A stretch of 37,849 nucleotides of DNA from Polyangiaceae bacterium. Its GTDB lineage: Bacteria > Myxococcota_A > Polyangia > Polyangiales > Polyangiaceae. This document shows positions 22,879 to 30,619 of the stretch, piece by piece. The translations under genes were made by a program, and so were the position numbers. Below the pieces are notes generated by a model that did no database searches, was not told the origin of the DNA, and saw only the letters and a program-made list of their open reading frames with translations. How positions within the stretch are numbered: the stretch's first letter is position 1; the number at the start of each line of letters is the position of its first letter. The stretch is from contig JAICQQ010000061.1 in assembly GCA_025937785.1 (NCBI GenBank), positions 1 through 37,849 on the forward strand, written 5' to 3'.

Positions 22879-23757
22879 CTACCCGGGTCCCACCAGCGTC
22901 AGGAACGCATCCCACAGCGCGTCGACGCTGCCAAATCGTGCTTCTCGCTCGATCGCCAGGGCCTCGGCCACCCAAGCGTCGATCCCCGCCGGCAGGTCGG
23001 GGCGATACTTCGAGAGGCTCGGCCGCGGCCCGGACGTCGCCTGCGTCAACAGCGTGGGCAGCGGGCCCGAGAACGGTGGTTGCCCGGCCAAGGCGCGGAA
23101 GATCACGGCGCCGAGACCGTACACATCGATACGGCAGTCCAAATCCGACTGGCCTGCCCATACCTCCGGCGCGAGGTAGCTGGGCGACCCCGCGACGAAG
23201 CCCGAGCGGGTCATGGTCTGAAGCTCCAGAAACTTGGCGAACCCGAAGTCGAGCAGCCGCACGCCGCCGTCGTCGAGTACGAAGATGTTTCCGGGCTTGA
23301 CGTCGCGGTGCAGAATTCGATGCGAGTGAGCGAGCGCCAACGTGCGCACGATCGGGTTCAGCATGCGCACCAACCGGTGCGGGTCGAACTGAACGCCTTC
23401 GTGCTCGTGCCGCCGCAGCGTATCCTCCAGATCAGCGCCCTTCAGGTACTCCATGACCAAGCACAATGCCCCGTCGTTCGTGGCCGTCTGTGCGTGGATC
23501 TGAACGGTCGCTGCCCCAGCGAGCAGCGTGAGCGCGCGAGCCTCGCGGAACATGCGCTCGCGCCACTCGGCGTCTTTGGTCAGTTCGTTCTTGAGGATCT
23601 TGATCGCGACCACGTCGTTCGTGTGTGTGTCGCTGGCGCGATACACGTGACCTTGACCGCCCGAATCGAGGAGCTCGACCAGCCGATAGCGATCGCCCAC
23701 CACTTCGCCCGTTCGGTCTTGCTGCGGCATCGAGACGGACGTGAACATGCCCTGCAC
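22879..23757 (-). CDS. Soluble Ser/Thr protein kinase
   Basis: 292 residues from a GTG at 23757; ATG starts at 23748 or 23730 would remove 3 or 9 residues. The kinase domain occupies nearly the whole protein: LLDSGGQGHVYRA glycine loop, VAIKIL with catalytic Lys, HRDVKPGNIF, LLDFGFAKF, GSPSYLAPEVWAG and DVYGLGAVIF. Key residues are intact. There is no membrane helix, sensor or tail, which is less usual here than the tethered form at 14310. It is divergent from the CBM3 lipoprotein gene, and the shared intergenic region contains a CelR-like palindrome. Its own transcript may run into the AgmX/PglI gene 318 bp downstream. Confidence 0.9.
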   Translation of the reverse strand: MQGMFTSVSMPQQDRTGEVVGDRYRLVELLDSGGQGHVYRASDTHTNDVVAIKILKNELTKDAEWRERMFREARALTLLAGAATVQIHAQTATNDGALCLVMEYLKGADLEDTLRRHEHEGVQFDPHRLVRMLNPIVRTLALAHSHRILHRDVKPGNIFVLDDGGVRLLDFGFAKFLELQTMTRSGFVAGSPSYLAPEVWAGQSDLDCRIDVYGLGAVIFRALAGQPPFSGPLPTLLTQATSGPRPSLSKYRPDLPAGIDAWVAEALAIEREARFGSVDALWDAFLTLVGPG

Positions 23758-24130
23758 AGCCTACCACGACTCGCATCGATCGCCGGGTGCGCGGAGCGCG
23801 TGAGCGCGAGAGGTCGGCGGGCCCCATTCCGCGTTGCTCTGGTCGTTGGGGTCGTCGCCTGTGTGATACAACCCGGCCCACACCGCCGCAGGCAGCGTTG
23901 GTCTGCCGTTCGCCAGGGTCGTCAGCGCTCGCACGACGGGCCGACGCTGGGAACGTTCCCAAACGTGTCTGCCGTCGCCCGACGACGACCCTCCTGCCAG
24001 CCGCTGTAGTCAAAACGGGTACACGAAGTGTGTGTTCGCTCGGCCTCGGCACGACGTCCGTGACTCACGTTGGCTCGTCGCCCGCGAATCGCCCGGCAGC
24101 ACCCGCTGAAAGTTGCTAGGCTAGTCGGCG
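23758..24130. other. Divergent control region between kinase and CBM3 lipoprotein genes
   Basis: 373 bp with no supported gene. It separates the minus-strand kinase (start 23757) from the plus-strand CBM3 lipoprotein (start 24131). The one outstanding element is a perfect 14-bp palindrome at 23948-23961, listed separately, nearly in the middle. No clear -35/-10 pair is evident. Confidence 0.7.
23948..23961. promoter_or_regulatory. LacI-family (CelR/CebR-like) operator TGGGAACGTTCCCA
   Basis: Perfect 14-bp palindrome with a central CG, the hallmark of LacI-family operators. It differs from the actinobacterial cellulose-regulon box TGGGAGCGCTCCCA (CelR of Thermobifida, CebR of Streptomyces) only by one symmetric base change per half-site. 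It lies 169 bp before the CBM3 lipoprotein start and 190 bp before the divergent kinase start. Perfect 14-bp palindromes arise about twice by chance in a window this long, so the weight rests on the match and on the cellulose-related neighbour. No LacI-family gene is in the window. Confidence 0.6.
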
Positions 24131-25804
24131 ATGCTATTCCCGCCGGACCGGAAACTAGCTCGTACGAGAGGGCTCTGGCCCCGGCTCGTGGCGACGGTCG
24201 GTCTGGTGGCCTTCTCGTGCACGTTTCCCGATTACCGGTTCGACACGGTGCCTGCCGAAACCTGCGACAACGACATCCACGACGGGAACGAGACCGGGAT
24301 CGACTGCGGGGGCGATTGTGACCCATGTCCCTGCCAGGACGACGACGACTGCCCAGGAGCGGGCGAGGTCTGTGAGGACGGCGACTGCCACGAGCCGTGT
24401 GAAAACGGGGAATGTCAGCCCACCTGCACCGACGACAAGAAGAACGGGGAGGAGACCGATAAGGATTGCGGAGGCCCCGAGTGTCCGAAGTGTGCGATCG
24501 GGGCGGACTGCAAGATTGCCCGCGACTGCGTCGAGAAAGTCTGCGACGAGATTTGCCAGCCTCCGCGGTGCGACGACGGCGTGCGCAATGGCTTCGAATC
24601 GTGGGACGACTGCGGCGGCGACTGCGAGGCCAACTGTGCGAACGGGCAGCCGTGTTTCGTGGACGAGGACTGTCAGTCGGACACGTGCGTGGAGACCGCC
24701 GGGGGACAGCCCCAATGCGCGCCGCCTTTCTGTTCGAACAGCAAGCTCGACCCCGGGGAAACCGACGTCGATTGCGGGGGCCGCGATTGTCCGAAATGCG
24801 GCGAAGGCGACACGTGCGGCGTGGACGGCGATTGCATCGAAGGCGTGTGCGGCGACGATGAGAAATGCGCCGCCCCCGAATGCGACGACCAGGTCAAGAA
24901 CGGCCCTGAAACGGACCTCGACTGTGGCGGCGGCTGTCCTACCTGCGCCGATGGTCTACACTGCGAAGAAGCTGCTGATTGCAAGAGTAGGGTCTGCGCC
25001 CTGCCCAGCGAATGCGACGGCGAGACCTGCACCGAAAAGGAGTGCCAAGAACCCGCGTGCAATGACTCCGTGAAGAATGGAGAAGAGACCGACGACGACT
25101 GCGGCGGCGATTGTGACGGCTGCGACCTGGGCGACGGCTGCAAGGTGAACCGCGACTGTTTGACCGGTATCTGCGATACGACGTCGGAGGCCGCTCCCAC
25201 TTGCGTCAGCTGCGACGATGACGAGGAGAACGGGTTGGAGTTGGGTTTAGATTGCGGCGGCCCTGATTGCCCGCTGTGTCAACCGGGTGACGAGTGCATC
25301 GCGGACGCGGGGTGCGTGAACTACCTGTGCGATGGCGAATGCGTCACCGGGCTAAGGCTGGACTACCACTGCGGCCAGTGCGGGGATGCCCCCGACGATC
25401 AGATCAAGTTCTTCGTTAGGCTAAACAACCGATCGGACGAACCCATCGATGTCAGCGACGTCAGTGTGCGCTACTACTTCAGCACCGACGCCCCAGCGTC
25501 AGTCCTCGCAGGGCTCGACCTCGAGTGCGAATACATGGGCGAGTTCCGCTGCGGGGTACAAGCGCTGCTTGCGTATGCCGACCCCACCGACGACGCGACG
25601 CACTATCTCGAGACCGCGATCGGTTCCACGGAAACCATTCCAGCGGAAGGCAGCGCTGAACTCGAAATCACCATCCGGTTGGGCGGGCTGAGGATGGAGC
25701 AGACGCTAGACTACTCGTTCTCGTTCGGGTCGGATTATCATCTGGACTGGGAGCTCATCACACTGCACCGCCAGGGCACGAAAATCTGGGGCCGGGAGCC
25801 TTGA
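24131..25804 (+). CDS. Cys-rich repeat lipoprotein with C-terminal CBM3 carbohydrate-binding module
   Basis: 557 residues. The N-terminus ends in LVATVGLVAFSC (Cys30), a lipoprotein signal. Residues ~43-405 hold seven repeats of 45-55 residues, each with the core NGxETDxDCGGxxCPxC followed by DCxSxxC-type pairs. The acidic NG-E-D-D core could bind calcium and the Cys should form disulfides. Residues 408-557 match CBM3: DDQIKFFVRLNNRSDEPIDV, VRYYFSTDAP, HYLETAIGS and the end LDYSFSFGSDYHLDW...LITLHRQGTKIWGREP. CBM3 modules bind cellulose or related glycans. The Trp of the binding strip seen in scaffoldin CBM3a seems deleted. No catalytic domain or dockerin is present, so it is best seen as a surface adhesin or organiser. 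pyrE starts 38 bp downstream. Confidence 0.85.
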   Translation: MLFPPDRKLARTRGLWPRLVATVGLVAFSCTFPDYRFDTVPAETCDNDIHDGNETGIDCGGDCDPCPCQDDDDCPGAGEVCEDGDCHEPCENGECQPTCTDDKKNGEETDKDCGGPECPKCAIGADCKIARDCVEKVCDEICQPPRCDDGVRNGFESWDDCGGDCEANCANGQPCFVDEDCQSDTCVETAGGQPQCAPPFCSNSKLDPGETDVDCGGRDCPKCGEGDTCGVDGDCIEGVCGDDEKCAAPECDDQVKNGPETDLDCGGGCPTCADGLHCEEAADCKSRVCALPSECDGETCTEKECQEPACNDSVKNGEETDDDCGGDCDGCDLGDGCKVNRDCLTGICDTTSEAAPTCVSCDDDEENGLELGLDCGGPDCPLCQPGDECIADAGCVNYLCDGECVTGLRLDYHCGQCGDAPDDQIKFFVRLNNRSDEPIDVSDVSVRYYFSTDAPASVLAGLDLECEYMGEFRCGVQALLAYADPTDDATHYLETAIGSTETIPAEGSAELEITIRLGGLRMEQTLDYSFSFGSDYHLDWELITLHRQGTKIWGREP

Positions 25805-25841
25805 ACGCATGACGCTCGGCCTCTAGAGTCGCCGAGCGCTG

Positions 25842-26516
25842 ATGGAACCCTACAAGCAGCAATTCATCGAGTTCATGGTCGAGGCGGGTGTGCTCACGTT
25901 CGGTGAGTTCATCACCAAGAGCGGGCGCAAGACGCCGTACTTCATCAATACCGGTCGCTACAGCACCGGCGGCCAGCTGGCGCGCCTCGGAGACTTCTAC
26001 GCGAGCGCGATCGAGCAAGCGGTCGGCCGCGACTTCGACGTGTTGTTCGGGCCGGCCTACAAGGGGATCCCGCTGGTCGTGACTGCATCCATCGCGCTCG
26101 AACGCCGCGGCCACGACGTCGGCTTCTGCTTCAACCGGAAGGAGGCCAAGGACCACGGCGAGGGTGGCGCGCTCGTCGGCGCGTCGCTCTCCAACGGCAC
26201 GCGGGTCTTGATCGTCGAAGACGTGACGACCGCTGGGACCTCGATCAGGGAGACGCTGCCGTTGCTCCGAGCGGCGGCGGCGGTCGAACTCGCGGGGCTC
26301 GTGGTGTCCGTCGACCGGCAAGAGCGCGGCACGGGCGACCGCTCGGCGCTCGCCGAGGTGCAACACGAGTTCGGCATCCCGACGTTCGCGATCGTCACGA
26401 TCGACGAAGTGCTCGAGCACCTCAGAGGTCGCGAGTTTCGCGGGCAGGTCGTGCTCGACGAGGCGCGTTACGCCGCCGCCCTCGAGTACCGAGCGCGTTA
26501 CGGCGCGCTGCGCTGA
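25842..26516 (+). CDS. pyrE: Orotate phosphoribosyltransferase
   Basis: 224 residues. It converts orotate and PRPP to OMP in de novo pyrimidine synthesis, in the cytoplasm, as a dimer. The orotate-side motif is SGRKTPYFINTG (~27-38). FGPAYKGIPLV is the flexible-loop neighbourhood, FCFNRKEAKDHGEGG carries the catalytic Lys/Arg loop, and VLIVEDVTTAGTSI (~124-137) is the PRPP-binding motif. All are intact and the length is standard. The ATG at 25842 follows the CBM3 lipoprotein gene by 37 bp; co-transcription is possible but functionally unrelated. It converges with the GH6 gene, with 26 bp between stops. Confidence 0.95.
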   Translation: MEPYKQQFIEFMVEAGVLTFGEFITKSGRKTPYFINTGRYSTGGQLARLGDFYASAIEQAVGRDFDVLFGPAYKGIPLVVTASIALERRGHDVGFCFNRKEAKDHGEGGALVGASLSNGTRVLIVEDVTTAGTSIRETLPLLRAAAAVELAGLVVSVDRQERGTGDRSALAEVQHEFGIPTFAIVTIDEVLEHLRGREFRGQVVLDEARYAAALEYRARYGALR

Positions 26517-26542
26517 CCGCGCCCGCGCCCGCGCTTCGCGCG

Positions 26543-27679
26543 CTACTGGCGCGCCAGCTCGAGCGCCTTCTCGAGCCAGAATTTGCCGGCTTCGGGCCCG
26601 CCGTTGCAGGTCCCGTCCGATTCACCGGGGCGCTTGAGCCACAGGTAAGCGTCGACCAGCGGTTCGCCGGTTTCGGTTGTCGGTGCCGTGCCGATCTTGC
26701 GCCCGGGCGGGTTGCACCAAGCGTCCTTGTCAGCGGGGCCAGCGCCGTTGCGGCTGGTGTCGATCACGAAATGAGCGCCGCCGACGGCCTCCGAAAGCTT
26801 CTTGCCGTACTCGATGTTCTCTTCGCTGCTTACGTAGTTGGAGACGTTGAGCGCGAAGCCGTGAGCGTCGGCGATGCCAGCCTTCTTCAACCGCTCGGCC
26901 ATGTCAGGCACTTTCACCCAGCGTGCGTGACCGGCGTCGATGTAGACGACGGTATTGGGGTTCTGCCGCAGCACGCGCACCGCGTCCTTGATCAGGAAGA
27001 AGCGCTCTTCGATCTGCGCCTTCGTCAGGCACTCCTGAATGTGGCCGAGCGCGTCGGGTTCGAGCACGACGACGGCGGCACGTTCACCGATACCCAGCGC
27101 CACGCGCCGGACCCATTCCTGGTAGTCCGCTTTGGCGGCCGAACCACCCTTCGAGTGCTGCCCGCAGTCGCGGTGCGGAATGTTGTACGCGAGCATCACG
27201 GGGACGGTGCCCTGCTTGACGGCGCGGTTCACGAAGTGCTGGGTCGTGCGGAAGACGTCCGCGTTCCAATCCCCGATCCAGAACGCTTGCGGCTGCTTGC
27301 CGATGCGGTCGAGCGCCTTGGCCTTCTCTGGATCCTTCACGCGGAAGGATTCTGCGTACGAATAGGCGGCGCCTTCGTCATCGACGAACAATTTGGCTCC
27401 GAGCAATGGGTTGCCGCTGGGCTTCGGGGGCTCCGGCGGATCGCTGATCTCGACTTTCTCGGGCGTGGGCTTTTCCTGCACCGCAAACTGCGGCCCGGAC
27501 GGCACCGCGGGCGCGGGCTCGGCTTCAGCCTTGGCTGCGTCGGGCGCCGAATCTGCCTGAGCGGTCACCGGGGGGCCCCCGGAGCCGCCAGCGCAAGCGA
27601 CGCCGGCACCCGCGACGAGTGTCAGCAGGGACGAACGAACCAAAGTCTTCCAGAACGATGATGCCGTACGAGTCAACAT
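26543..27679 (-). CDS. GH6 cellulase (endoglucanase/cellobiohydrolase family), lipoprotein-like signal
   Basis: 378 residues from the ATG at 27679; the frame runs upstream but only this start gives a signal sequence. The leader has a basic start and hydrophobic core ending GAGVAC (Cys29), a plausible though non-ideal lipobox, so it may be surface-tethered. A Pro/Glu-rich linker (~35-80) precedes the GH6 domain. The family motifs appear in order: NPLLGAKLFVD, AYNIPHRDCGQHSKGG (conserved Asp), VVLEPDALGHI (general-acid Asp), YIDAGHARW, GFALNVSNY, FVIDTSRNG, WCNPPGRKIG and LKRPGESDGTC (the second conserved Asp). It hydrolyses beta-1,4-glucan with inversion. There is no CBM of its own. It sits 214 bp after the GH1 gene on the same strand. 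Confidence 0.93.
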   Translation of the reverse strand: MLTRTASSFWKTLVRSSLLTLVAGAGVACAGGSGGPPVTAQADSAPDAAKAEAEPAPAVPSGPQFAVQEKPTPEKVEISDPPEPPKPSGNPLLGAKLFVDDEGAAYSYAESFRVKDPEKAKALDRIGKQPQAFWIGDWNADVFRTTQHFVNRAVKQGTVPVMLAYNIPHRDCGQHSKGGSAAKADYQEWVRRVALGIGERAAVVVLEPDALGHIQECLTKAQIEERFFLIKDAVRVLRQNPNTVVYIDAGHARWVKVPDMAERLKKAGIADAHGFALNVSNYVSSEENIEYGKKLSEAVGGAHFVIDTSRNGAGPADKDAWCNPPGRKIGTAPTTETGEPLVDAYLWLKRPGESDGTCNGGPEAGKFWLEKALELARQ

Positions 27680-27893
27680 GGGCGCTTGTATTTGCCCGGC
27701 GCTGCCAGAAACGCAATAGCAACCTTGCACAAAAGCTGCGCATTGAGGACGCCCGCAATGAATGCGAGCGCGCGGCCCAACAAATTCCAGAAGTTTTGGG
27801 GGCACGCGCGGGGCGATGGCGGCAGCTTCACCGCTCAAAACGATAGGGTTCCCGTGGCGAGAACCGCGCCCAGATCGCGTCCTGGGCGTCGAA

Positions 27894-29336
27894 CTATGCG
27901 CGCGAGTCAGCGAGGGCGGCGGCGCCATTCGATTCGATCACGCGACGGTACCAATGGGCCGAGTCCTTCAACGTGCGCTTCTGAGTCTGGTAGTCCACGT
28001 GGATCAAACCAAAACGTTCCTTGTAGCCCTCGGCCCACTCGAAGTTGTCGAGGATGGACCAGTGGAAGTAGCCACGCACTTCGGTGCCGTCTTGGATCGC
28101 TCGGTGAAGCGCGCGCAGGTAGCGCGCGGTGAAGTCGATGCGTGCGGTGTCGTGCACGCCGCCGTCGACCGCGACCCAGTCGCGCACCGAAAGCCCGTTC
28201 TCGGTAATGAGCAGCGGCTTTTGGTAGCGCTCGTAAAGAAAGCGGGGGCCCCAGTACAGTGAGTCCGGCGTGATCGGCCAGTTGAAGGCCGTGCGCGGAT
28301 GCCCGACCCGAAATGGAACGTCGCGAACGCCGCCGGCTCCGTCCGCCTCCACCAACAGCCCCTGGTAGTTGTTCATGCCCAAGAAGTCGACAGGGGCAGA
28401 GATGGTCGACAAATCGCCGGGGCCCACGCGCGGCGCGTCGTGACCGTAGAACTCGAGCCCGTCCTGCGGATAGCTTCCGAAAAATACGGGATCCATCCAC
28501 CATGAATGTGTCCACGAGTTCTTCTCGCGAACCGCGAACGTGGCCTGGCGCGCGGCGGCGATGTCTGCTTCGGTGTCGCTGGCGGGAAGCCGAGGGGTCA
28601 CTACCGGTGAGAACCCCACCTGCGCGCCGCGCGTCTCGGCGCGAATGGCTTGCACGGCCTTGCCGTGCGCGAGCAGGGCATGATGCCCAGCTTGCAGCAT
28701 TTCTCGGAAGCGCAGCTTGTCACCGGGCGCGTGTGTTCCCTCGAGATGACCCAAGCCGATGAACACCTGCGGCTCGTTGAGGGTGACGTAGTGCTGCACC
28801 CGGTCGCCGAGGCGCCGGGTCACCAGGCTGGTGTACTCTGCGAACCACGCGGGGCTGTCCGGATTGAGCCAGCCACCCTTGTAATAAAGCTCGAGCGGGT
28901 AGTCCCAGTGGAACAACGTGACGTACGGGGTGATGCCGTGCGCGAGCAGCGCGTCGATCAGGCGATCGTAAAAGTCGAGGCCCGCTACGTTCGGCGTACC
29001 GGTGCCAGCCGGCACGATGCGCGGCCACGATATGCTGAGCCGATACGCGTGTAGTCCCAGCTGCTGCATCAGCCCGACGTCTTCTGCGTAGCGTGTGTAG
29101 TGGTCGCACGCGACGTCCCCAGTGTGGCCCTCGAAGATGGCGCCAGGCTTGCGCGTGAACATGTCCCACACGGACAAACCCTTGCCGGCGGCGTACGCAG
29201 AACCCTCGATTTGGTAGGCGGCGGCTGCCGCGCCCCATACGAACCCGTCTGGAAAACTCAATCTGGCCTCACTGGTAGCTGGCGTCGGGATAACACAAGT
29301 GCCTGCGACGGTCACAGGTTGTGAACGGCGTTTCAC
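27894..29336 (-). CDS. GH1 beta-glucosidase
   Basis: 480 residues from a GTG at 29336; the first ~25 residues are not conserved in GH1, so a later start is possible. The TIM-barrel begins LSFPDGFVWGAAAAAYQIEG. TLNEP (Glu188) is the acid/base and LLITENG (Glu379) the nucleophile. The aglycone/glycone residues GYFHWSILDNFEWAEGY are present. There is no signal peptide, so it is cytoplasmic and would cleave imported cellobiose or other beta-glucosides with retention. It is upstream of the GH6 gene on the same strand and may be co-transcribed. A 7-bp hairpin (27867-27888) follows its stop, but without a T-tract. Confidence 0.94.
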   Translation of the reverse strand: MKRRSQPVTVAGTCVIPTPATSEARLSFPDGFVWGAAAAAYQIEGSAYAAGKGLSVWDMFTRKPGAIFEGHTGDVACDHYTRYAEDVGLMQQLGLHAYRLSISWPRIVPAGTGTPNVAGLDFYDRLIDALLAHGITPYVTLFHWDYPLELYYKGGWLNPDSPAWFAEYTSLVTRRLGDRVQHYVTLNEPQVFIGLGHLEGTHAPGDKLRFREMLQAGHHALLAHGKAVQAIRAETRGAQVGFSPVVTPRLPASDTEADIAAARQATFAVREKNSWTHSWWMDPVFFGSYPQDGLEFYGHDAPRVGPGDLSTISAPVDFLGMNNYQGLLVEADGAGGVRDVPFRVGHPRTAFNWPITPDSLYWGPRFLYERYQKPLLITENGLSVRDWVAVDGGVHDTARIDFTARYLRALHRAIQDGTEVRGYFHWSILDNFEWAEGYKERFGLIHVDYQTQKRTLKDSAHWYRRVIESNGAAALADSRA

Positions 29337-29423
29337 GGGTCACACCGGCGCCGTGCCGCGTGCTCGCAGCCAAAGTGCACGCGGAAAGCCGCATACCCCG
29401 CGCCCCCGGACCCCCGACCTCGC

Positions 29424-29440
29424 TGGCACCTCGCTTGCAA
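29424..29440 (+). promoter_or_regulatory. Possible sigma-54 promoter TGGCAC-N5-TTGCAA
   Basis: TGGCAC (29424-29429), a 5-bp spacer and TTGCAA (29435-29440) match the -24/-12 consensus of RpoN promoters exactly in sequence and spacing. It lies just before the outer-membrane protein gene. The predicted start of transcription (~29450) falls next to the ATG at 29452, which would give a leaderless or nearly leaderless message. That geometry is unusual and lowers confidence. Confidence 0.4.
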
Positions 29441-29451
29441 TGACAGGGCGC

Positions 29452-30144
29452 ATGAAGCGAAGTGGGTCGACGCTCGTCACGCTAGCGCTGCTCTCGTGCG
29501 CGCAGGCTGCGACCGCTCGAGATTGTCCTCCGGGACACTTCTGCGAAGCACCGGCGAATGAGGCTGTTGGGTCAGCGGAAGCATCCGAACCCGAGATACG
29601 TTTCGACGCGCCGCCGCCACCGCCCCCCAGGCTCCGGCGACGACATGCGCTGTCGTTGCGCGTGAGTCAGATGCTGCTTTCGGAGACCGCGGAACTCGAC
29701 AGCTCGTACCTCACCGGCCTGGGATTGAGCTTTCGAGTCAGACCCACGCGCTGGTTCGGCATCGAGCCGGCGATCGACGTGTTCTCGGGCTACGACGAGT
29801 ACGATACCGCGCGCGCCGAGACGAACATCAGCACCGATCTTTTGTTCTATCTGAATCCGCGAGACGCCGTGCAGATCTTCGGGCTCATCGGCGGCAGCAT
29901 CGCCCTCGCGAGTCACTCGGAGCGCTGGAACTACGAGCACAGCACGCACCTCGGCGCGCACCTGGGGTTGGGCCTCGAGTTCCGGGTGACGCAGCTGTTG
30001 TCGTTCAACGTCAACGCGATCGCCTTCAGCCGCGGGCTGGCCGGCGCAGAAGCGCGCGCGCTCGACGCCGATGACCCACACGACCACATCCCGGAGTCGT
30101 CGCGCGGCGTGATGTTGCGGGCCAGCACGGGATTCTACTTCTGA
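29452..30144 (+). CDS. Predicted outer-membrane beta-barrel protein
   Basis: 230 residues from the ATG at 29452; an in-frame ATG at 29440 would add four residues. The leader MKRSGSTLVTLALLSCAQA can be read as a type I signal or as a lipobox (LLSC). A short Cys-containing segment and a run of six Pro after a Pro-free start precede strands of alternating hydrophobicity: HALSLRVSQMLL, LTGLGLSFRVRP, ISTDLLFYLNP, LGLGLEFRVTQLLSFNVN. The last residue is Phe preceded by aromatic/small alternation (ASTGFYF), a classic outer-membrane barrel C-terminus. Eight strands fit the length. Function unknown. Confidence 0.75.
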   Translation: MKRSGSTLVTLALLSCAQAATARDCPPGHFCEAPANEAVGSAEASEPEIRFDAPPPPPPRLRRRHALSLRVSQMLLSETAELDSSYLTGLGLSFRVRPTRWFGIEPAIDVFSGYDEYDTARAETNISTDLLFYLNPRDAVQIFGLIGGSIALASHSERWNYEHSTHLGAHLGLGLEFRVTQLLSFNVNAIAFSRGLAGAEARALDADDPHDHIPESSRGVMLRASTGFYF

Positions 30145-30198
30145 GCTCCTTCGATTGGGTCGACCTGACAACGCGCTCGGAGTGCGCTACAGAAGTGC

Positions 30199-30567
30199 GT
30201 GCGTCTGGCTGCACTCACCTGGTGGTCGCTCTCGGCCGTGTCGTGTCTGGCGTGTGGCGGACGCTCGGAAAGCTCATCCGACTCGAGCTCGGAGGGCTCG
30301 GAGGGCTCGGAGGGCTCGAGTGGGCGCGCCGAGGGTTCGTCGACCACCAGTCAGACTGCTGGCCTCGACGACGATCTCGATCTGGGAGAGTGCGTGCAAG
30401 GGTGGCCCGTCTACGAAGCCGAGTGTCCGTGGGAGGGCAGCGACCACCTTTGCTACGCCACCAAAGAAGACGCTTGTGCGTGCCTCTGCCCACGCGACCG
30501 CCGCTCGACTTGTGTGAGCGGTCTTCCCGGAGGCCCCGACTCGCACACCGCGGTGAGCTGCTTCTGA
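30199..30567 (+). CDS. Small Ser/Gly-rich, Cys-rich lipoprotein
   Basis: 122 residues from a GTG at 30199. The leader LTWWSLSAVSCLACGG gives a lipobox Cys around residue 19. The next ~30 residues are Ser/Glu/Gly repeats (GSEGSEGSS), encoded by a short imperfect GGAGGGCTC tandem. The C-terminal ~65 residues contain eight Cys (LGECVQGWPVYEAECPW; CACLCPRD) and should be a disulfide-bonded module. It lies 54 bp after the barrel-protein gene and 52 bp before the Lnb_N gene, so the three may form one transcript. Family not recognised. Confidence 0.65.
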   Translation: MRLAALTWWSLSAVSCLACGGRSESSSDSSSEGSEGSEGSSGRAEGSSTTSQTAGLDDDLDLGECVQGWPVYEAECPWEGSDHLCYATKEDACACLCPRDRRSTCVSGLPGGPDSHTAVSCF

Positions 30568-30619
30568 AGTCGCGGGCACGACCTGGCTCGAGCTCTGCCG
30601 CGTGATAGGCTAAGAGGCG

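Noticed and set aside
24259..25340. Dockerin-like calcium repeats in the CBM3 lipoprotein
   Set aside because: The repeats have NG-E-T-D-x-D-C-G-G cores with many Cys and lack the paired DxNxDG F-hand and helix of dockerins; no cohesin is present in the window.
27867..27888. 7-bp hairpin just after the GH1 stop as a terminator
   Set aside because: No T-rich tract follows on the minus strand, so it gives no evidence against GH1-GH6 co-transcription.
27680..29451. Further copies of the CelR-like box upstream of GH6 or GH1
   Set aside because: Both upstream regions were read for TGGGA-type palindromes; only imperfect partial matches (such as GTGAA-N6-TTCAC near 29330) were found.
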